Below the pieces are notes generated by a model. That model saw only the letters and a list, made by a program, of their open reading frames with translations. It was not told the DNA's origin and did no database searches. Below are positions 1-12,156 of a stretch of DNA of 64,000 bases, in pieces. The DNA is taken from NCBI GenBank assembly GCA_026874595.1, contig CM049306.1, positions 50,542,019 through 50,606,018 on the forward strand. Direction: 5' to 3'. The number at the start of each line of letters is the position of its first letter. Position 1 is the stretch's first letter. The translations under genes and the position numbers were made by a program. The DNA is from Sipunculus nudus. Taxonomy: Eukaryota; Annelida; Sipuncula; Golfingiida; Sipunculidae.

Positions 1-177
1 ATGATTTAGGAGAGGGGGGGGGGGGGTCCAAACCATGAGGACTATGAAAAAAACTAAAAAAAGGTCCCAAGGTCCGAAAAGGGGGGGGGGGGGGGTCAAG
101 GCCACAAAATTTTGTCAGAAACACTTCGGATTGCTTCGGATGAAAAATAGCCCCCCCCCCCCCTGGATTCGCTACAT
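1..177 (-). mobile_element. truncated MITE, GCGGATCCAGG family
   Basis: Read on the minus strand, this segment starts near position 177 with GCGAATCCAGG and matches most of the length of the complete element at 52086-52296. Shared stretches include CAAAATTTTG, the GGACCTT motif, and TTTAGG after the second terminus. Its far terminal repeat is cut off by the window edge. It carries three G or C runs of 13-15 bases. No coding capacity is visible, and it is probably non-autonomous. Confidence 0.6.
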
Positions 178-690
178 GATTTTTCTACAGTTCAAAACAT
201 AGTATATATATTCATATGCGTTACACTATAAATTAGAATAACCTTATACCTGTAAGTGTATAATTTGACTTGTAATAAAAATTTTCTATTCAAACCATGT
301 TCTGTTGGCATCTTAATGGATCAGTCCGAAACAGCTACCACCCAACCTTTGAGGAAATTCTGTACCCGGCCCTGACCTGGCTGATTCAGTGAACAAATGG
401 GAACCCGGGAGATGAGGATGATTAGTTCCAAATATTGGTGGATGTCCTCAACCCCCCCCCCCCCCCATCGCCCCCTTTCTATCTTACCGGGGGGGGGGGG
501 GGATACCATGTTATGCTCCCCCCCCCCCAATATTTTGCTGATTTAATTAATGTAATTTTGCCATACAAAAAACAGGGTCTTATTTGAATCTGTAAAATAC
601 GCGTTATATACAAAAATGTGTCACAGTGTTGCAAAGTCCTCCAAATATCAATGTACTGCAATCATTAAAAATTGAATAAAATATCAAAAT
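178..690. other. no gene; C/G homopolymer runs
   Basis: No coding signal. Long C runs near 451-466 and 521-529 and a G run near 489-502 sit in AT-rich DNA. The short open frames across them are proline or glycine strings from the homopolymers. Confidence 0.5.
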
Positions 691-990
691 GATTGATAGT
701 ATGACATGATTCACCTATTTCCACGATGCTGTTATACCAAACCATTAAACGCTCAAATTAAGAATAAGTCATGTAGGTTTTACAAATTAGAATTGTGGGG
801 CAAATGGTTTTACACAGTATTACTTCAATACCGTAAAAAGATTAAATATAAATTGTATTTTCTTTTCACACCGCACGAGGGGTATATTCCTCCAACTCCG
901 TACCTCCTACATATATTTGCTGATACCCTCGAAAGTCGCGATTCCCTGAAAATACTTGCCTCCCCTATAATTTAGTTCTGGATCCAACAC
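691..990 (+). repeat. dispersed repeat, copy 1
   Basis: This segment shares blocks in the same order with 33555-33900: GATTCACC near the start, CCATTAAACG, CACACCGCACGAGGG, then CCCTGA, TTGCCTC and TTCT followed by a GATC-rich end and CCACTGAT or ACACTGAT. The intervals between blocks differ in length, so these are old diverged copies of one interspersed repeat. No protein similarity was recognised. Confidence 0.55.
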
Positions 991-3655
991 TGATAACATT
1001 ATTATTATTGTTATTATATACACTGATAACATTATTATTATTGTTATTGGTGTTATTGTTATTATAATTACTTTTATTTTTAAAATGTTATATTCATTAA
1101 ATAGGGAAGGGATTAAATGTTGTTCAGTTGGTTATTCGATGCCCTCCCCCCCCCCCCCATATGACCTCAAACTTCGAAAGGAAATTGCCCCCTTGTTTTA
1201 ATAGTAGTACCTGTGGGCTATTAATGATTACCCCCGCGCACGATCACACACCTTTTATTTTTGCTATAATCTAAGAATGTCATTCACTCATGCTTACTGA
1301 TTGATACATTTATTAAGACAGAAAATATAGTTTACAGTAAACCAAGGGATTTACATTTTTTATATCTGATAGTAGTTTGTTTTCGTTTTTGTTTTATTTA
1401 TTATTCTTCATACTTACATCAACACGTAGATAAGGAGGAACTCGTAACGAACGCGGTAAATCTGTGTCTTTGTAAAACTCCCGGTCGAACATGTACCTGC
1501 AGACACGGATATTTCAGAAGATATATTCGTTTAGTCATTTTTATACATATGGCAGATTTAAAGTATATATTTACACAATCCTGATGCCCAATGATAACAC
1601 CAGCAACATAAATTATACCCTTGTGCAAGGCTTGTAGCCATATATCAGCAATGGACGTGAATATGTGTACAGCATTTCACTTCACATACTTAACCTTATT
1701 CAGTGTACAGAGACGAGAACATTGGAAAGCACTGCTTATTTACCAACCTGCACAAATCATATCACAAATGTACATTGAGGAAGAGAGTGATTAACAGGCT
1801 AACACAAAAAAATGGAGGGTTTACGTTACTCAAGTTAATGCTAAAATTATTTACTTCTTAATATGTATCTTTATAATCAAAATAAAATATTACATAATAT
1901 AATATTATATAATATAATAATATAATATGATAATATAATATATATATATATTTTTATATGCATGTTATCAAATGAAACCTATCAAGTGCACTTAAATGGT
2001 AAAATTAAATAATGTTTATGGTGTATATAACCTAATGAACCTGCAATTAGTAAGCAACACAGTATACATAAATTGATCTTGAAGCGAATGAGGGTTTGGT
2101 TCGTACAGGTAGAATAATTAGCACTAACGAGGATATGGGATTAGCTTTGCCTCAGTGGTTTCTGTAAACTGGGTTTAAAATTCCCCGGCCATGACAAATA
2201 TGTCGTGAATAATAATCCACATCTGGCGATTCGTAGGCAGACCATACAAACATTCTTATATATGTACAGAGGCGAATTATACAGGTGTATTATATGACTC
2301 CGCCAAAAACTGCATAGTGTGGGTGACTATACACATATTTCTGTTGTATAACTGTTCATGCAGATTGCATTAGGAATACTCGGTATACATTAATATTTTA
2401 TGTGATTAGTACTGCAGAAATCACAGCTGACGCTACAATATTGAAATCAGATTGCTACAACAGAAATAGGAAAATATGCCAAGGGCCCACATCTTTAAAG
2501 GATCAAGCTTTTTATAAAAAAAAATTATAAATAAACCCAAATGGAAAATAAAAAAAAATTAACGGGTCGAAGGGCTTATGAAGAAAGTTATATATTTGTA
2601 GTTTTGCATTTTGTATATTTTTATGCATTTTCGGCTCATCTAATCTATAGCGATCACCTTTTGTCGACCGCCTTTGCTGTTAACAAGGCACAAAACATAA
2701 CCGTTAGATCTATGCTTGTGAAAGTCACAGGGAAATTATGGAAAGGTTATTTCTAATTTAATGAAATAGAGAAGGTGAGATTTGCTGTTTAAAATGTATT
2801 TATGCTGAGAAGTGGACCATCCAGGATAATTAGCCCTTGGCCTCGAAGGTGATAAAACAGCCTTGCCAGGTGAAAACATGGCCTGGCTGATATATTAATT
2901 TTAGTTTAAAATTCATCTTTTGATCTTATCTCTGCCAATATTACATAATTCAAAAGCAACATTTTCATGGATATAGATTATGTGGAAGAAGAGGCTGTTA
3001 TGATATCCCCGAAATCATGGAATATATAAATGTTAATTTTTTTTAAGAAATGCATTTTCAGCTTCAGATGTCTACAGCCCTTATTTCCAAAGTTTTTAAA
3101 AAATTATTTTTTATTTTCTTACTCTGTGAATAACCCTCTCATATAAGGAATGAAATTCATGGAATCGTTTTGCCCTACAAAGCTAATAAAATCTTGTTAA
3201 GACCAGTTTCTTTGGTTCTGTTCTGTAACAGCAAAAACATAATCTGGGAAAACATATAGGTACCGTGGAACATAAGGCTGACCTAATTACTCTGACCGAA
3301 TGAAAAAACCAAGGTTTTGCACTTTATAGGATCTACATAAATTCCAGATTTAGACAAATCTGAACTTAAATATCGATTTAAGGAAACAATTCATCAACGT
3401 CTGTGAAGTCTCCTCTTACTATCGCGGGGATAAACTTAATTACTTGAAACCATTTTAAGCAGAAAAAATTACCGAGGCTCCTTGAAATTAACTTATGTAT
3501 GAAGTTGATCTTGCTGTAAATAACCTAAGTGCCATACCAGTGGGAATAAGTAATGTTACATTCCCATGATGAGATATTCTATAATTTCCGAAAATAATTT
3601 TCATGCCTGTTTAATATATTTATGAATCAAGGCGTTTGTCAATAGAAAACTGTAC
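991..3655. other. no gene recognised
   Basis: AT-rich DNA with simple repeats, such as ATTATTATTGTT near 1000-1060 and TAATATAATATAA near 1890-1940, and a C run at 1145-1158. It was searched on the minus strand for downstream exons of the JMJD8-like exon at 3660-4243. No counterpart of the YIFDRDFYKG, FHQHADAWN or MYHATLN exons was found. Confidence 0.5.
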
Positions 3656-3659
3656 TCAC

Positions 3660-4243
3660 AATGGTTCTTTAGCCGTGGCACTTTGGTTCATGAAGACATT
3701 AATGAAGTACCTCAGAGAGCTGGTCTCATCTCCATTACCCCCACGACGGACGATGTTTTGGGAGGTACCCGCCCCGATCTCCCAGTTACCGTAAGCCTTC
3801 AGGAGGCTTCCGACCTCCCAGAGGTTAGGATCTGTCCAATCTCGGCTACCTCTTTTAAACTTTAACAGCAATGGTTTCTTGAAGCGGTAGTTAGCCTCGA
3901 AGTCGTCTGGTGTGACGTCATCAGCTAGCTTCCGGTCAACAGAGCAAAGGTTGGTTTCAAGCATTTTTGACGTCTCTGCATCTGCAAATTTCCACCCGCC
4001 GTTGGTTGCACTGTTTACGACTGATGATATTTTTGGTTCCGGTGGCTTAATAACTGTTTGGTACAAGCAAGCAAGTACGACCACCATACCAGTAAAACAC
4101 GCATATAATATCAAACTGATCTTCCCTCTTGAGTCATTTTGTGCTTTTGTTTTTGCTTTCCCCTTTGTCCGACTTTTAGTCGTCTTCTCCCTCTGGCTGG
4201 TGTCACCGGACACCTGTTCTGCATTCTTCGTTTTGGATTTCAT
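3660..4243 (-). CDS. JMJD8-like paralog, first coding exon only
   Basis: The first exon encodes 194 residues plus two bases. A basic cytoplasmic-type tail (K/R-rich, residues 1-40) is followed by one hydrophobic anchor (about 43-65, ISLILYACFTGMVVVLACLY), then NGGWKFADAE, CSVDRKLADDVTPDDFEANY and FKKPLLLKF, which align with the start of JMJD8. It is clearly paralogous to the exon at 22256-22833: the block order, the W-x-x-A-D-A-E motif, the RDWT motif and the GTSxNIVRxGG motif are shared. The exon ends at the same codon phase, with a GTGAGT donor at 3659-3654. The Met at 4243 gives the whole anchor. No downstream exon is visible in 1-3650, so the gene continues outside the window, has a very long intron, or is a partial duplicate. 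The frame is intact, which favours recent or maintained coding. Confidence 0.75.
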
Positions 4244-4569
4244 GTTGTAGATTTCATGGCACTCGCCACCTGTGACACGTGTTGTTTATTCAGTGTGGCA
4301 TGTACCTGGGGCTGGTGACGCACCTGGCCCGAGCCCAATACTGTGTTTAAACAAGTCCTGAAAACGAGGAAGTGTTGTTGTTATTTATTGGACGGTAACA
4401 TGTACGGTTAAGTAGCCACTCATGTTTATTGAGATTAAGGGTTGTTTATGTATTGATATGTGCTGCAAATCATGTTGAACAGAATCATTTTTATTCTTAC
4501 CTTAATTAACTGTGGCTCATATCAGCTACAAGAAGTTTCATTGGATTTACACCATTGATACGCGAAACC

Positions 4570-4570
<1 letters not shown>
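4244..4570 (-). promoter_or_regulatory. upstream region of JMJD8-like exon 1 (minus)
   Basis: This is the 5' flank of the minus-strand exon. It is more GC-rich around 4260-4340 than the surrounding DNA and contains CACGTG-type sequence (GACACGTGTTG). No TATA box or start site can be assigned. It is listed as the likely 5' UTR and promoter zone by position only. Confidence 0.25.

Positions 4571-4629
<59 letters not shown>
4571..4629. repeat. (AT)n microsatellite
   Basis: A nearly perfect TA dinucleotide array. It abuts and seems to have eroded the left end of the MITE that follows. Confidence 0.9.
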
Positions 4630-4633
<4 letters not shown>

Positions 4634-4809
4634 CCTCATTGTGTCGAACTCGCTTATGTCGATTACCCCGCTTATGTCGAAGTTACAGACTCGATATTCC
4701 GGACAACTCTAGTTAAATTATAACCAAATAAAACCCACTTGTGTCGAACCTCTGATGTGTCGAAATTTTCTGAGGGTCCCTTCGACTTCGACACAACGAG
4801 GTTTCACTG
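4629..4809. mobile_element. pogo/Tigger-like MITE
   Basis: Inverted ends: the left end reads TGAAACCTCATTGTGTCGAA, and the right end on the other strand reads CAGTGAAACCTCGTTGTG followed by TCGAAGTCG. The right end is followed by TA, the usual target of Tc1/mariner and pogo elements. The left CAG and its TA are masked by the AT array. The element is about 180 bp and non-coding. The interior also carries repeated TGTCGAA units on both strands. Confidence 0.65.
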
Positions 4810-4829
4810 TATATATGCATGGATGTGAA

Positions 4830-5296
4830 CTGATCATGACATAATATTTCATGTATAACCATTAAACTTTTATTGCTACGATAAAAAACAATTGGTTTGG
4901 ATCTTCTGTATCGTAAAATTAAACTTGGGGAAACCCAGTCCAAGAAATATATTCAGTTTAATTATTTTTTGCTGAGACTAGTAAAACAAAACAGCCAGGT
5001 TACATGAAGATACTGATTTTATATGAGTAGGTTGAGACAAGATCAATAAAACTTCACTGCTGATATCCTATTCAGGTTATACATGCTAGATAATCCATTG
5101 AAAAAGGTTAGATGAATAAAACTGGCCTCCATATGTATTAACCATTCTGAATATTAACAAAGCTTGTTGTACTGACGGTTTATCATATTTAAGGGATTAT
5201 AAATATAGGAATTTATTTAAATTAAATTTATGTATTAGAGAATATACTTATGGTTTAAATTTCCACCATGGACCTGAGATCTTCGTTAGTTACAGC

Positions 5297-5298
<2 letters not shown>
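4830..5298. other. no gene recognised
   Basis: AT-rich unique-looking sequence between a MITE and an AT array. Open frames are short, with no recognisable protein. Confidence 0.5.

Positions 5299-5370
<72 letters not shown>
5299..5370. repeat. (AT)n microsatellite
   Basis: About 72 bp of uninterrupted TA dinucleotides. The tyrosine/isoleucine frame across it is spurious. Confidence 0.92.
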
Positions 5371-5373
<3 letters not shown>

Positions 5374-5612
5374 CTCACAAATTATAATTCCAATTAGAAA
5401 TATCAGATGTAAAAGATAAAAAAAAATCATATTTGCAGAATCAAACCTATTGAAATGTAGAATTATCAACAGACAATACAATAACTTCTCTATGTGCAAT
5501 GCTTTATTGTATGATTAGTCCCAGATCTTGGGATACTAGTAACAGGAATTTTATAATTATGTCATCCCCCCTTGACCCCCTTGCACATGGGAGTAGACAA
5601 TTTAATGTTCCT

Positions 5613-5760
5613 GCATAGGGGTGGATCCAGGAGTTAGGTATAAACAAGCGGTCCAGCTCAGGAGGACTTTTGACACAACATAAAAAAGATCACGGTTCTG
5701 GAAAGGGGGGGGGGGAATTGGTCTGAACTCCATAAAAAAAAAGGTTGGGCGAGTACCCAA
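5613..5760 (+). mobile_element. truncated MITE, GCGGATCCAGG family
   Basis: It starts with AGGGGTGGATCCAGGAGTTAGG and continues through CAGGAGGACTTT and ATAAAAAAGA. These match the right half (read in reverse) of the complete element at 52086-52296. The second terminal repeat is not found, so the copy is truncated after the G run at 5705-5715. Confidence 0.55.
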
Positions 5761-6545
5761 TTACAACAACTGAATAAATATGGTTACCTCCTAAGTTACA
5801 CGAAACTGCAGTAGCGTGTGATTATGAGCACAACGTAACGCGTGTACCAGGATTATCCGTTACCGTACCGGTTTATATGATTACGTTGACAGTCTCGGAG
5901 CTCCCAGGCCATTTTTATCATCCACTGCACCATTTAATTTACCTTTGTTCATAGTAAAGGAGATCGACCCGTGATCCTACTTTATAATCTTGGGTGTCCA
6001 TAAAATATTTTTTAAAGATCTGAATGCTCGCAAAATAAAAATATTTTGTTAAATATCTACTAATAAAATAATAAATATAAATTGTTCCTGTAGAAATCAA
6101 GTGTACGTGAATACGGAACAGTGCAGGGTGTTCGTGGTGCTATGTTTTAGGAATATATTACAAATCTTAGAATTGGAATGTATATATACGTGTGTGAGAT
6201 AACCAAAATAAAACGACACAAGTAATAAACATGGTTATTTCTTATATAATATATCCACATAAACATGAACACGTGTATATGAGTGCGTTCAGGTAAACTA
6301 CGTATAAGGCTTTGCTGGTATTATTTATGAAGAGGCTAAGCGTCCTCTTCCCATATGTTGGGGTCCACAAAACACATTCTTTCCAAGCTGCAGTGCCTTC
6401 CAACGGAATCATATTTTTACAACTCATGTGTACCCTTGTTTTATATCGATGTAAAAATAAGTGCCTTCAGAGTTGCACAACTCGGTAGATTACGTTATAT
6501 ATAAAGTCGAAAGAGTGAGACTATATATAATATACATGACACAAG
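5761..6545. other. no gene recognised
   Basis: Ordinary AT-rich intergenic sequence. No exon, RNA gene or repeat boundary could be supported. Confidence 0.45.
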
Positions 6546-6551
6546 TATGTA

Positions 6552-7750
6552 CAGTAGACAGGCGCGGACCCAGGATGTTTTGCAGGGAGTGGTCAACGGG
6601 TACCATGCATAAAAATTGTCTAGAAAAAAAGGTCGTTGCATTAATAAGAGCAGGGGGGTCACGCCCCCCCCCCCCAAAAAAAAAAACCGTCATGCATAAG
6701 ATTTGTCTAAAAAAAAAGGTCGTTGGTTAAGAGCAGGGGGCGTCTGGACCCCCTGGATCCGCGCCTGGTAGAGCGCCATTTTTCTGAAAGCATCGGGGGA
6801 CAAGCTTTTATTTCGGTAAAACGAATTTTCGGAAATTTGGTCGAGGGTCAAGGGCCAACTTCGTAGGAATTAATGATTAACTTAACGCCATTTTATCGAG
6901 GGAACACCGTTTTTCTTTTCGAGCACGTAATTTGCGACCGGAACTTATTATATCTCGGATTTATTGCAGAATTTGACAGGTAAACCCCATTTTCACCTGT
7001 TTTAAGATACTTAGGTGCCATTTTTTCCAAAAAAAATTCACGAAAGGTCAAATGACATCGCCAATATTGTAGCTCGGTTAGTTTCTTTAACAGCCCGCAG
7101 GCGGCGCCATGCGGCACACGCATAACGCAGTCCGTTTTCTTTTCTTTGACTCCATATATCTCTGACAAGTGACAGCAAGACGATATTGTTCGTTGACAAA
7201 AAAATAAGTGTAATAATGGCAAGTTTGAGTAAGTGACACAATTGCTCTCTCGGAATGAATTGTATGGCCAGGCCCGCGTGCTATGGCCTCGCATGTAAAC
7301 CAACTTGAGCACATGCGATGTGCGAAAAATACCTCACAATGCTCCTGTGAGTAAACTGCTAAGTTGTTTGGCCTGACATCACAGCTCAAGCTGACGAACT
7401 ATGCTTGCTTGATTACAAACGATATATGGTTGATAATACACAAGTGCTCTTGAATAAACTGCTCAGCCGCTTACTTGTGTTATAAGGAGCCTGGCGTTGC
7501 GCGACGAGTTGTAGTTACCACACCTTTACCCCGGCAACTGCATCGGCCCAAAACTAATTAATTAGGGTTACCACCCGGCTTTACCACCTGACTGCAGGCC
7601 TTTGTGACTCGTATTTACAAAAAAATCATTTGAGGCGTTTTCATGCTTGAAAAATATTTCGCAAATATAAGTAAATTTTCGGTTCCCCATTTTAAATTTC
7701 GGAAAAACAATTTTCGGAAAATCGGCATTCCATAATACGGCGCTCTACTG
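6552..7750. mobile_element. pogo-like TA-flanked element, interrupted
   Basis: The left terminus CAGTAGA|GCGCC (split by an insertion) and the right terminus GGCGCTCTACTG form a perfect 12-bp inverted repeat. Both are flanked by TA (6550-6551 and 7751-7752), as for Tc1/mariner and pogo elements. Sub-terminal ATTTTCGGAAA motifs recur at both ends. Removing the inserted 209-bp MITE and its duplicated GTAGA leaves 985 bp. The interior has no transposase I can recognise, so the element is probably non-autonomous. Confidence 0.75.
6559..6767. mobile_element. 209-bp MITE nested in the pogo-like element
   Basis: The terminal inverted repeat CAGGCGCGGAYCCAGG is present at both ends. A perfect 5-bp target duplication, GTAGA, lies at 6554-6558 and 6768-6772. 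The two halves are internally related: CATGCATAA, TTGTCTA and AAAAAAGGTCGTTG occur twice. A C run and an A run meet in the middle. The insertion point lies inside the terminal repeat of the host element, which gives the order of the two insertion events. Confidence 0.8.
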
Positions 7751-7752
7751 TA

Positions 7753-8869
7753 TATTATTGTAGTATGCTCAAGCGCCTCCTCGAGTTACCATATTAGCTG
7801 AATGAGGAGGTAACTGCACGCTACGGAATAAGATGTGCAAACGACGTATATAAAAAAATGAGGTTCCGGCTCAGATAGGATTTAGATGGAAATTAATTTA
7901 ATTAATTTAAGTAAAAAAATCCCCCCCCCCCCCCACGTTTCTCATAAAAGTAATCAACGCAGGGCACGGAAACCAGTTCGAGGCCTGGTCAGTGGAGCGC
8001 GCTCAGCCACCTGCGTGGGATAAGCACTAACTAAAAGAATTAAGGGCGTAATCTTGGCGGTCTCAACCGCACTAGTTCGAGGCACCCCACCCGCCTCGCC
8101 CCCTTTTTAATAAGTATTATAATACCATTTTTAATACCATAACTCTGTAGAGAGTTAATTTAGGATATATATGTATGAATGAATGTTAATGGTCTTAGAT
8201 ATAATGTTGTAACTATAACAAGTGAATGTGTTTCAAGTATATGCTTGGCTTTACCCAGCTAAATTTAGAAAACTTGTAGTCTTACACATGTAGCCGGGGG
8301 TTGGGTTTTAAGTATTGCTTAATAAAGCACTATGACCATCTTGGTCGTTGAGTTTTAAACGAATTAAAAACATTCAGTCTCATCAACAACATAATGTTTG
8401 ACCAGCTTTATTGTATTATTATCCTGACTACACATACTGTTGAATAAGTGCATTGCAATGACAAAGTTATCCAGTAAAATGCATTCTGAGATAAATTTAC
8501 TTTTTCGAAGTATCTAGTGACTGAAGCTGCAACATATGAAGCGTAATTTCACTTAATTTACACAAAAAACTTAATCAGGCAAATTTTGAGTGTCCATTCT
8601 CTATACTAGATCATGTTTTATATAAAATAAAAACACACTGACCTTTACATTCGGCCATCTTGAAGGTTAAAGGTGTATATGCACTTGACGCTTTGTAACG
8701 GGAGGTATTTTCGATAGAAGTAACAGGGCGTGACCGATGTTCAACGATGTGTATCGATGGCACTCTTGTCCTGTGTTTGACCGTGTTCGCCCCGAGACCA
8801 GGCGAGTCCCTGTAGGTGTGCTTTATCGTACATTTTAGAGTAACAGGTATCATTTAAAATAAATTAATA

Positions 8870-8872
<3 letters not shown>
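7753..8872. other. no gene; possible old SINE remnant near 7.96-8.10 kb
   Basis: There is a C run at 7921-7934. 7960-8100 is GC-richer and contains AGTTCGAGGCC, which resembles a tRNA B box, but no matching A box was found at the right spacing. The remainder shows no gene. Confidence 0.35.
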
Positions 8873-8910
<38 letters not shown>

Positions 8911-8922
8911 TGTATATATATG

Positions 8923-8967
<45 letters not shown>
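8873..8967. repeat. paired (AT)n arrays
   Basis: Two TA arrays are separated by a short TACATTG...GTTAA interruption. Confidence 0.9.
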
Positions 8968-8971
<4 letters not shown>

Positions 8972-8987
8972 TACATGTAGGTAAAGT

Positions 8988-9068
8988 GCAGGTTAAGAGT
9001 AAGACACTTATTCACAACCAATCATGTTTTAATAAATAAGTTTGTCTTTCTACTCTTTACCTGCAAAT
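8988..9068. repeat. imperfect hairpin
   Basis: GCAGGTTAAGAGTAAGAC on the left pairs imperfectly with the reverse complement of GTCTTTCTACTCTTTACCTGC on the right, giving a fold-back of about 80 bp next to the AT array. Function unknown. Confidence 0.45.
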
Positions 9069-9089
9069 AAATATATATAAATACTATAT

Positions 9090-9831
9090 TGTTACAGGTG
9101 CTCTTTTTATTGTGTGACACGGGTGTAACTCGTGTTGTGACACCCTTGCCGGGCCGTTTGTTACATTCTCAGTTTAATCCATACTGGTTGAACTCTCGTT
9201 GTCATGCTACCCTTGGGCTTTCTCGCCTGGCCGAGATAACGTGTGGACCCTGGTGTGTGGAGTCTCAGCGACGTTTTTCTGGGTGATTCCTGAAACGCAT
9301 GTTTACCGTGTATTGTGTTAGATTCTTCGAATGTTCGAGAAATAGAAGCTTCTCGGCTTGAGGTGAAAAAGGTATATCAAGGGGCTCTGTTTTAGAGCCG
9401 AGAGAGCAGCAGAGAGGATTCCAACGGACGCAGAAGCGTGTGTGTCAGTTTCTGGGACCTTATCCGATGACTGCGGCAATTATAGATTTTCTTCAGATTT
9501 TCCCCTGGATTTTGTGACGAGTCCTGTTTTGACGAGTTCAGTTTACTTTCTGGATTGTTACAAGCCCTTTACACTGGACTATCATTCTCCGAGAGTATAC
9601 ATTTAAAGGATTTACCGTTGTGACGGTGGTGGTATCCAGGTACTGTGCACATTATTTTACAGGGTGATTGTATTGATTTGTTGTTATACCGCTGTTATAC
9701 TGTTTAATTTTATTGATTTGGTGTATTGTAATGTTAGGGTTGCTTTAAGAATAAATTATGGTTATTTTTTAACAAAAAACACTGACTTCTTTATTCATTC
9801 CCCTAGACATTTCACGCTGCTTAGTGTTACA
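9090..9831 (+). mobile_element. possible solo LTR
   Basis: The segment begins with TGTTACAGG and ends with TTAGTGTTACA, so it is framed by TG...CA. It carries a GC-rich GAGAGCAGCAGAGAGG section and, about 80 bp before the end, AATAAA (GAATAAATTATGG), an order that fits U3-R-U5. No target duplication is visible and no second copy or pol gene lies in the window. It is listed as a candidate only; a GC-rich unique block is the alternative. Confidence 0.35.
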
Positions 9832-9908
9832 GAATCTGATTTTTTTTATCTCCATTACAAATTTTTGAATTCATCACGCATACGTGATCTGTTTATATTA
9901 GGTAAGGT

Positions 9909-9911
<3 letters not shown>

Positions 9912-9957
<46 letters not shown>
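9912..9957. repeat. (AT)n microsatellite
   Basis: A TA array ending in AGTTTTACCG. Confidence 0.9.
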
Positions 9958-9959
<2 letters not shown>

Positions 9960-9960
<1 letters not shown>

Positions 9961-11220
9961 TTACCGATATAGGAGATTCCAAGCCATGAATCTAGGAGTT
10001 GATTCTTGCAGAAAAAAAAAACAATAGAGTAATTTAATTCTCTTTAAAGCTGCAGCATAGTCTATGCTTTTTTGGTTTTATTTTGTTATAAAAATAATTT
10101 TATAAATAAAAACAATTTGTTCAGATAAATAGCTCCAACTTTAAAAACAAAATCGATGTTACAATCATACAAAACAAATCATACAAAGACGATATAAGAG
10201 AACAAGAACGTACAGGTGAGCCCAATCTCCAGTATGCAAAGAGGCCCCTCAATCATGTAGAAAATTACACAGAGAGGTCATGCACCTGAGGTCGTCAATT
10301 TTCCATCAACCAGCGCCTAAAATTATGAAGTGTCGACGGCAAGTCGAGCGTGTCAGGTTATATGACCACATCCGACAGTCGACCTGCAGAGTTTAGGAAA
10401 CATCTTTAAAACAGTTTTACTAAGTTGTACAGTGCCGGAGTTGTTCCTATCATCTAATACTTATAAAAAGGAATTCGGTTCACGTTTGTAAGCAAAGTTC
10501 TCTAAAACCGCGTTGTGTTAAATACTGTGCCATACATGATTTAAAGGTTATTTTTCCCGCAGTGACATAGGCGATATGAGAATAAATAATTTTTGATGCA
10601 CGTATAATTTTGAGTAATTTTTCCGTTTTTACTGACTCCCATTGAGGTTAGACCGAAAACAGCCGAACTGCCTTCGGCGATGACCGGAATGCGTACATCG
10701 TGGTCACTCAACCTGAAACACTGTTAAGGACTATTGTTCATATGAATAACGCTTGCTTTATGTGAGGGATTTGAGAATGTCTGGCCTTATCTTTGAACGT
10801 GGCTCTCACCCACGTGCGAAGTCAATAAAAGAGAAAAACACATGTTTCTCGCTTTATGAAATGGAGAGCTAACCCAGGAGGATTGGTTTCCTTGAAACGT
10901 ACATTTAATGTGTTCCTCACATCAACCTAATCTTAAAACGTCCAACGATAGAATCCAGTCAAATGTCATCGAAAACCTGAATGTCCCCGCGTCTCATTCC
11001 GGTTCGCAATGTAAAACTCATCACTGACCAGGTCTTGAAGGTTAACGTACAGGGGTATACATTTCTTACATATCTAACTGAGACAGTCCCACTGAAAATC
11101 TATATTTTCTGTTAACTTTTAGAATAAAAAAATGAGCCAACATTCCACATCTCATATAATATGTTTTAACCAACCCCGGTTATAAGCCCGGTAAAAAGGG
11201 TTTATCAGCTAATTGATTAT
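9960..11220. other. no gene recognised
   Basis: Intergenic sequence without a supported exon or repeat boundary. The LINE remnant starts at its right end. Confidence 0.45.
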
Positions 11221-12156
11221 TCAGGAGAAGTATTGGGAGCTGTAAAAGCGCCACCTTGTGACAAAGACAGGGCTATTCGATATTTTTTTGGTGTTCTCAG
11301 ATTTTGTCCTGTTCCGGGAATGGTAGCTGAGATGCGGTGGACTTCATGTGCGGAACGTATATATATAAAAATTATAAAATTTTTGAACCGATCGGTCAAT
11401 ATGGAGTCGAAAAGATTAACAAAGAAAATTTTTGATTGGGACTTTCGCAGTAAGAAAAATAGCTGGTGTGCTAATGTTGAAAAAAAAATACTTGATGATA
11501 TAAATATGTTAACAATTTTCGAAAATAAAGAGATCTTTTCAGTTAATGAAGCCAAGGAAAGAATAAGTTTGTTTTAAGGAAAAAATGGATTTCAATGTTT
11601 TTAATGAACCAAAGCTCAGGACTTTTAAATTTATTAAAACAAATATAGAAACGGAATCATATTTTTTATTTTAAAATGAATCTTTCTAGACGAAAGAGGT
11701 CTCTGATGGCTCAATTAAGATTTGGTATATTGCGTTTAAGAGTAGAAATTGATCGCTTCAAGAACATTTATGATTCTACTGTATTCTACCAGTATTTTAC
11801 TACTGGTAAATTACGGAAGCTTAAAACTAAAGAAAGAATTTGTCAATATTGTAATGATAGCCGGATCGAAGATGAGATTCATTTTGAATGCCAGTGTCCA
11901 TTATATAATGTACCTCGAACATTATACTCTATAATAGTGTTTGCCCCGAGCATAATGATTTCAATAACATGGCTGTGCAGGAAAAAATTGTAATTTGTTA
12001 TCAAATCATGCTAAACAGATGTCGGAATATTTAGTCACAGCATTGGATGTTAGGCAATCACATTTATTTAATCCAAAGAAAGTAAGTTTCATTGAATTTG
12101 TGGTTATGGAGGGTCTAATAAACCCCGCTGAGGGTCCGGTACCATGTAATTTGTAA
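11221..12156 (+). mobile_element. LINE (non-LTR retrotransposon) ORF2 C-terminal remnant
   Basis: Three successive frames give the conserved C-terminal part of a LINE pol protein. 11233-11577 reads AIRYFFGVLRFCPVPGMVAEM with RLTKKIFDWD and NSWCANVEKK. 11585-11671 reads MDFNVFNEPKLRTFKFIK. 11676-12156 reads NLSRRKRSLMAQLRFGILRL, then CQYC-x(10)-H-x(3)-C, a zinc-finger-like motif typical of this region, and ends with a stop at 12154-12156. Two frameshifts separate the parts, and the reverse transcriptase and endonuclease domains are absent, so this is a dead 5'-truncated copy. 5' truncation is normal for LINE insertion. Confidence 0.8.

Noticed and set aside
3912-4250. 112-codon plus-strand frame opposite the JMJD8-like exon
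   Set aside because: The minus-strand frame has JMJD8 homology, a membrane anchor and a proper donor. The plus frame is its shadow.
7960-8100. tRNA-like or SINE segment
   Set aside because: Only a weak B-box-like motif; no A box at the required distance on either strand.
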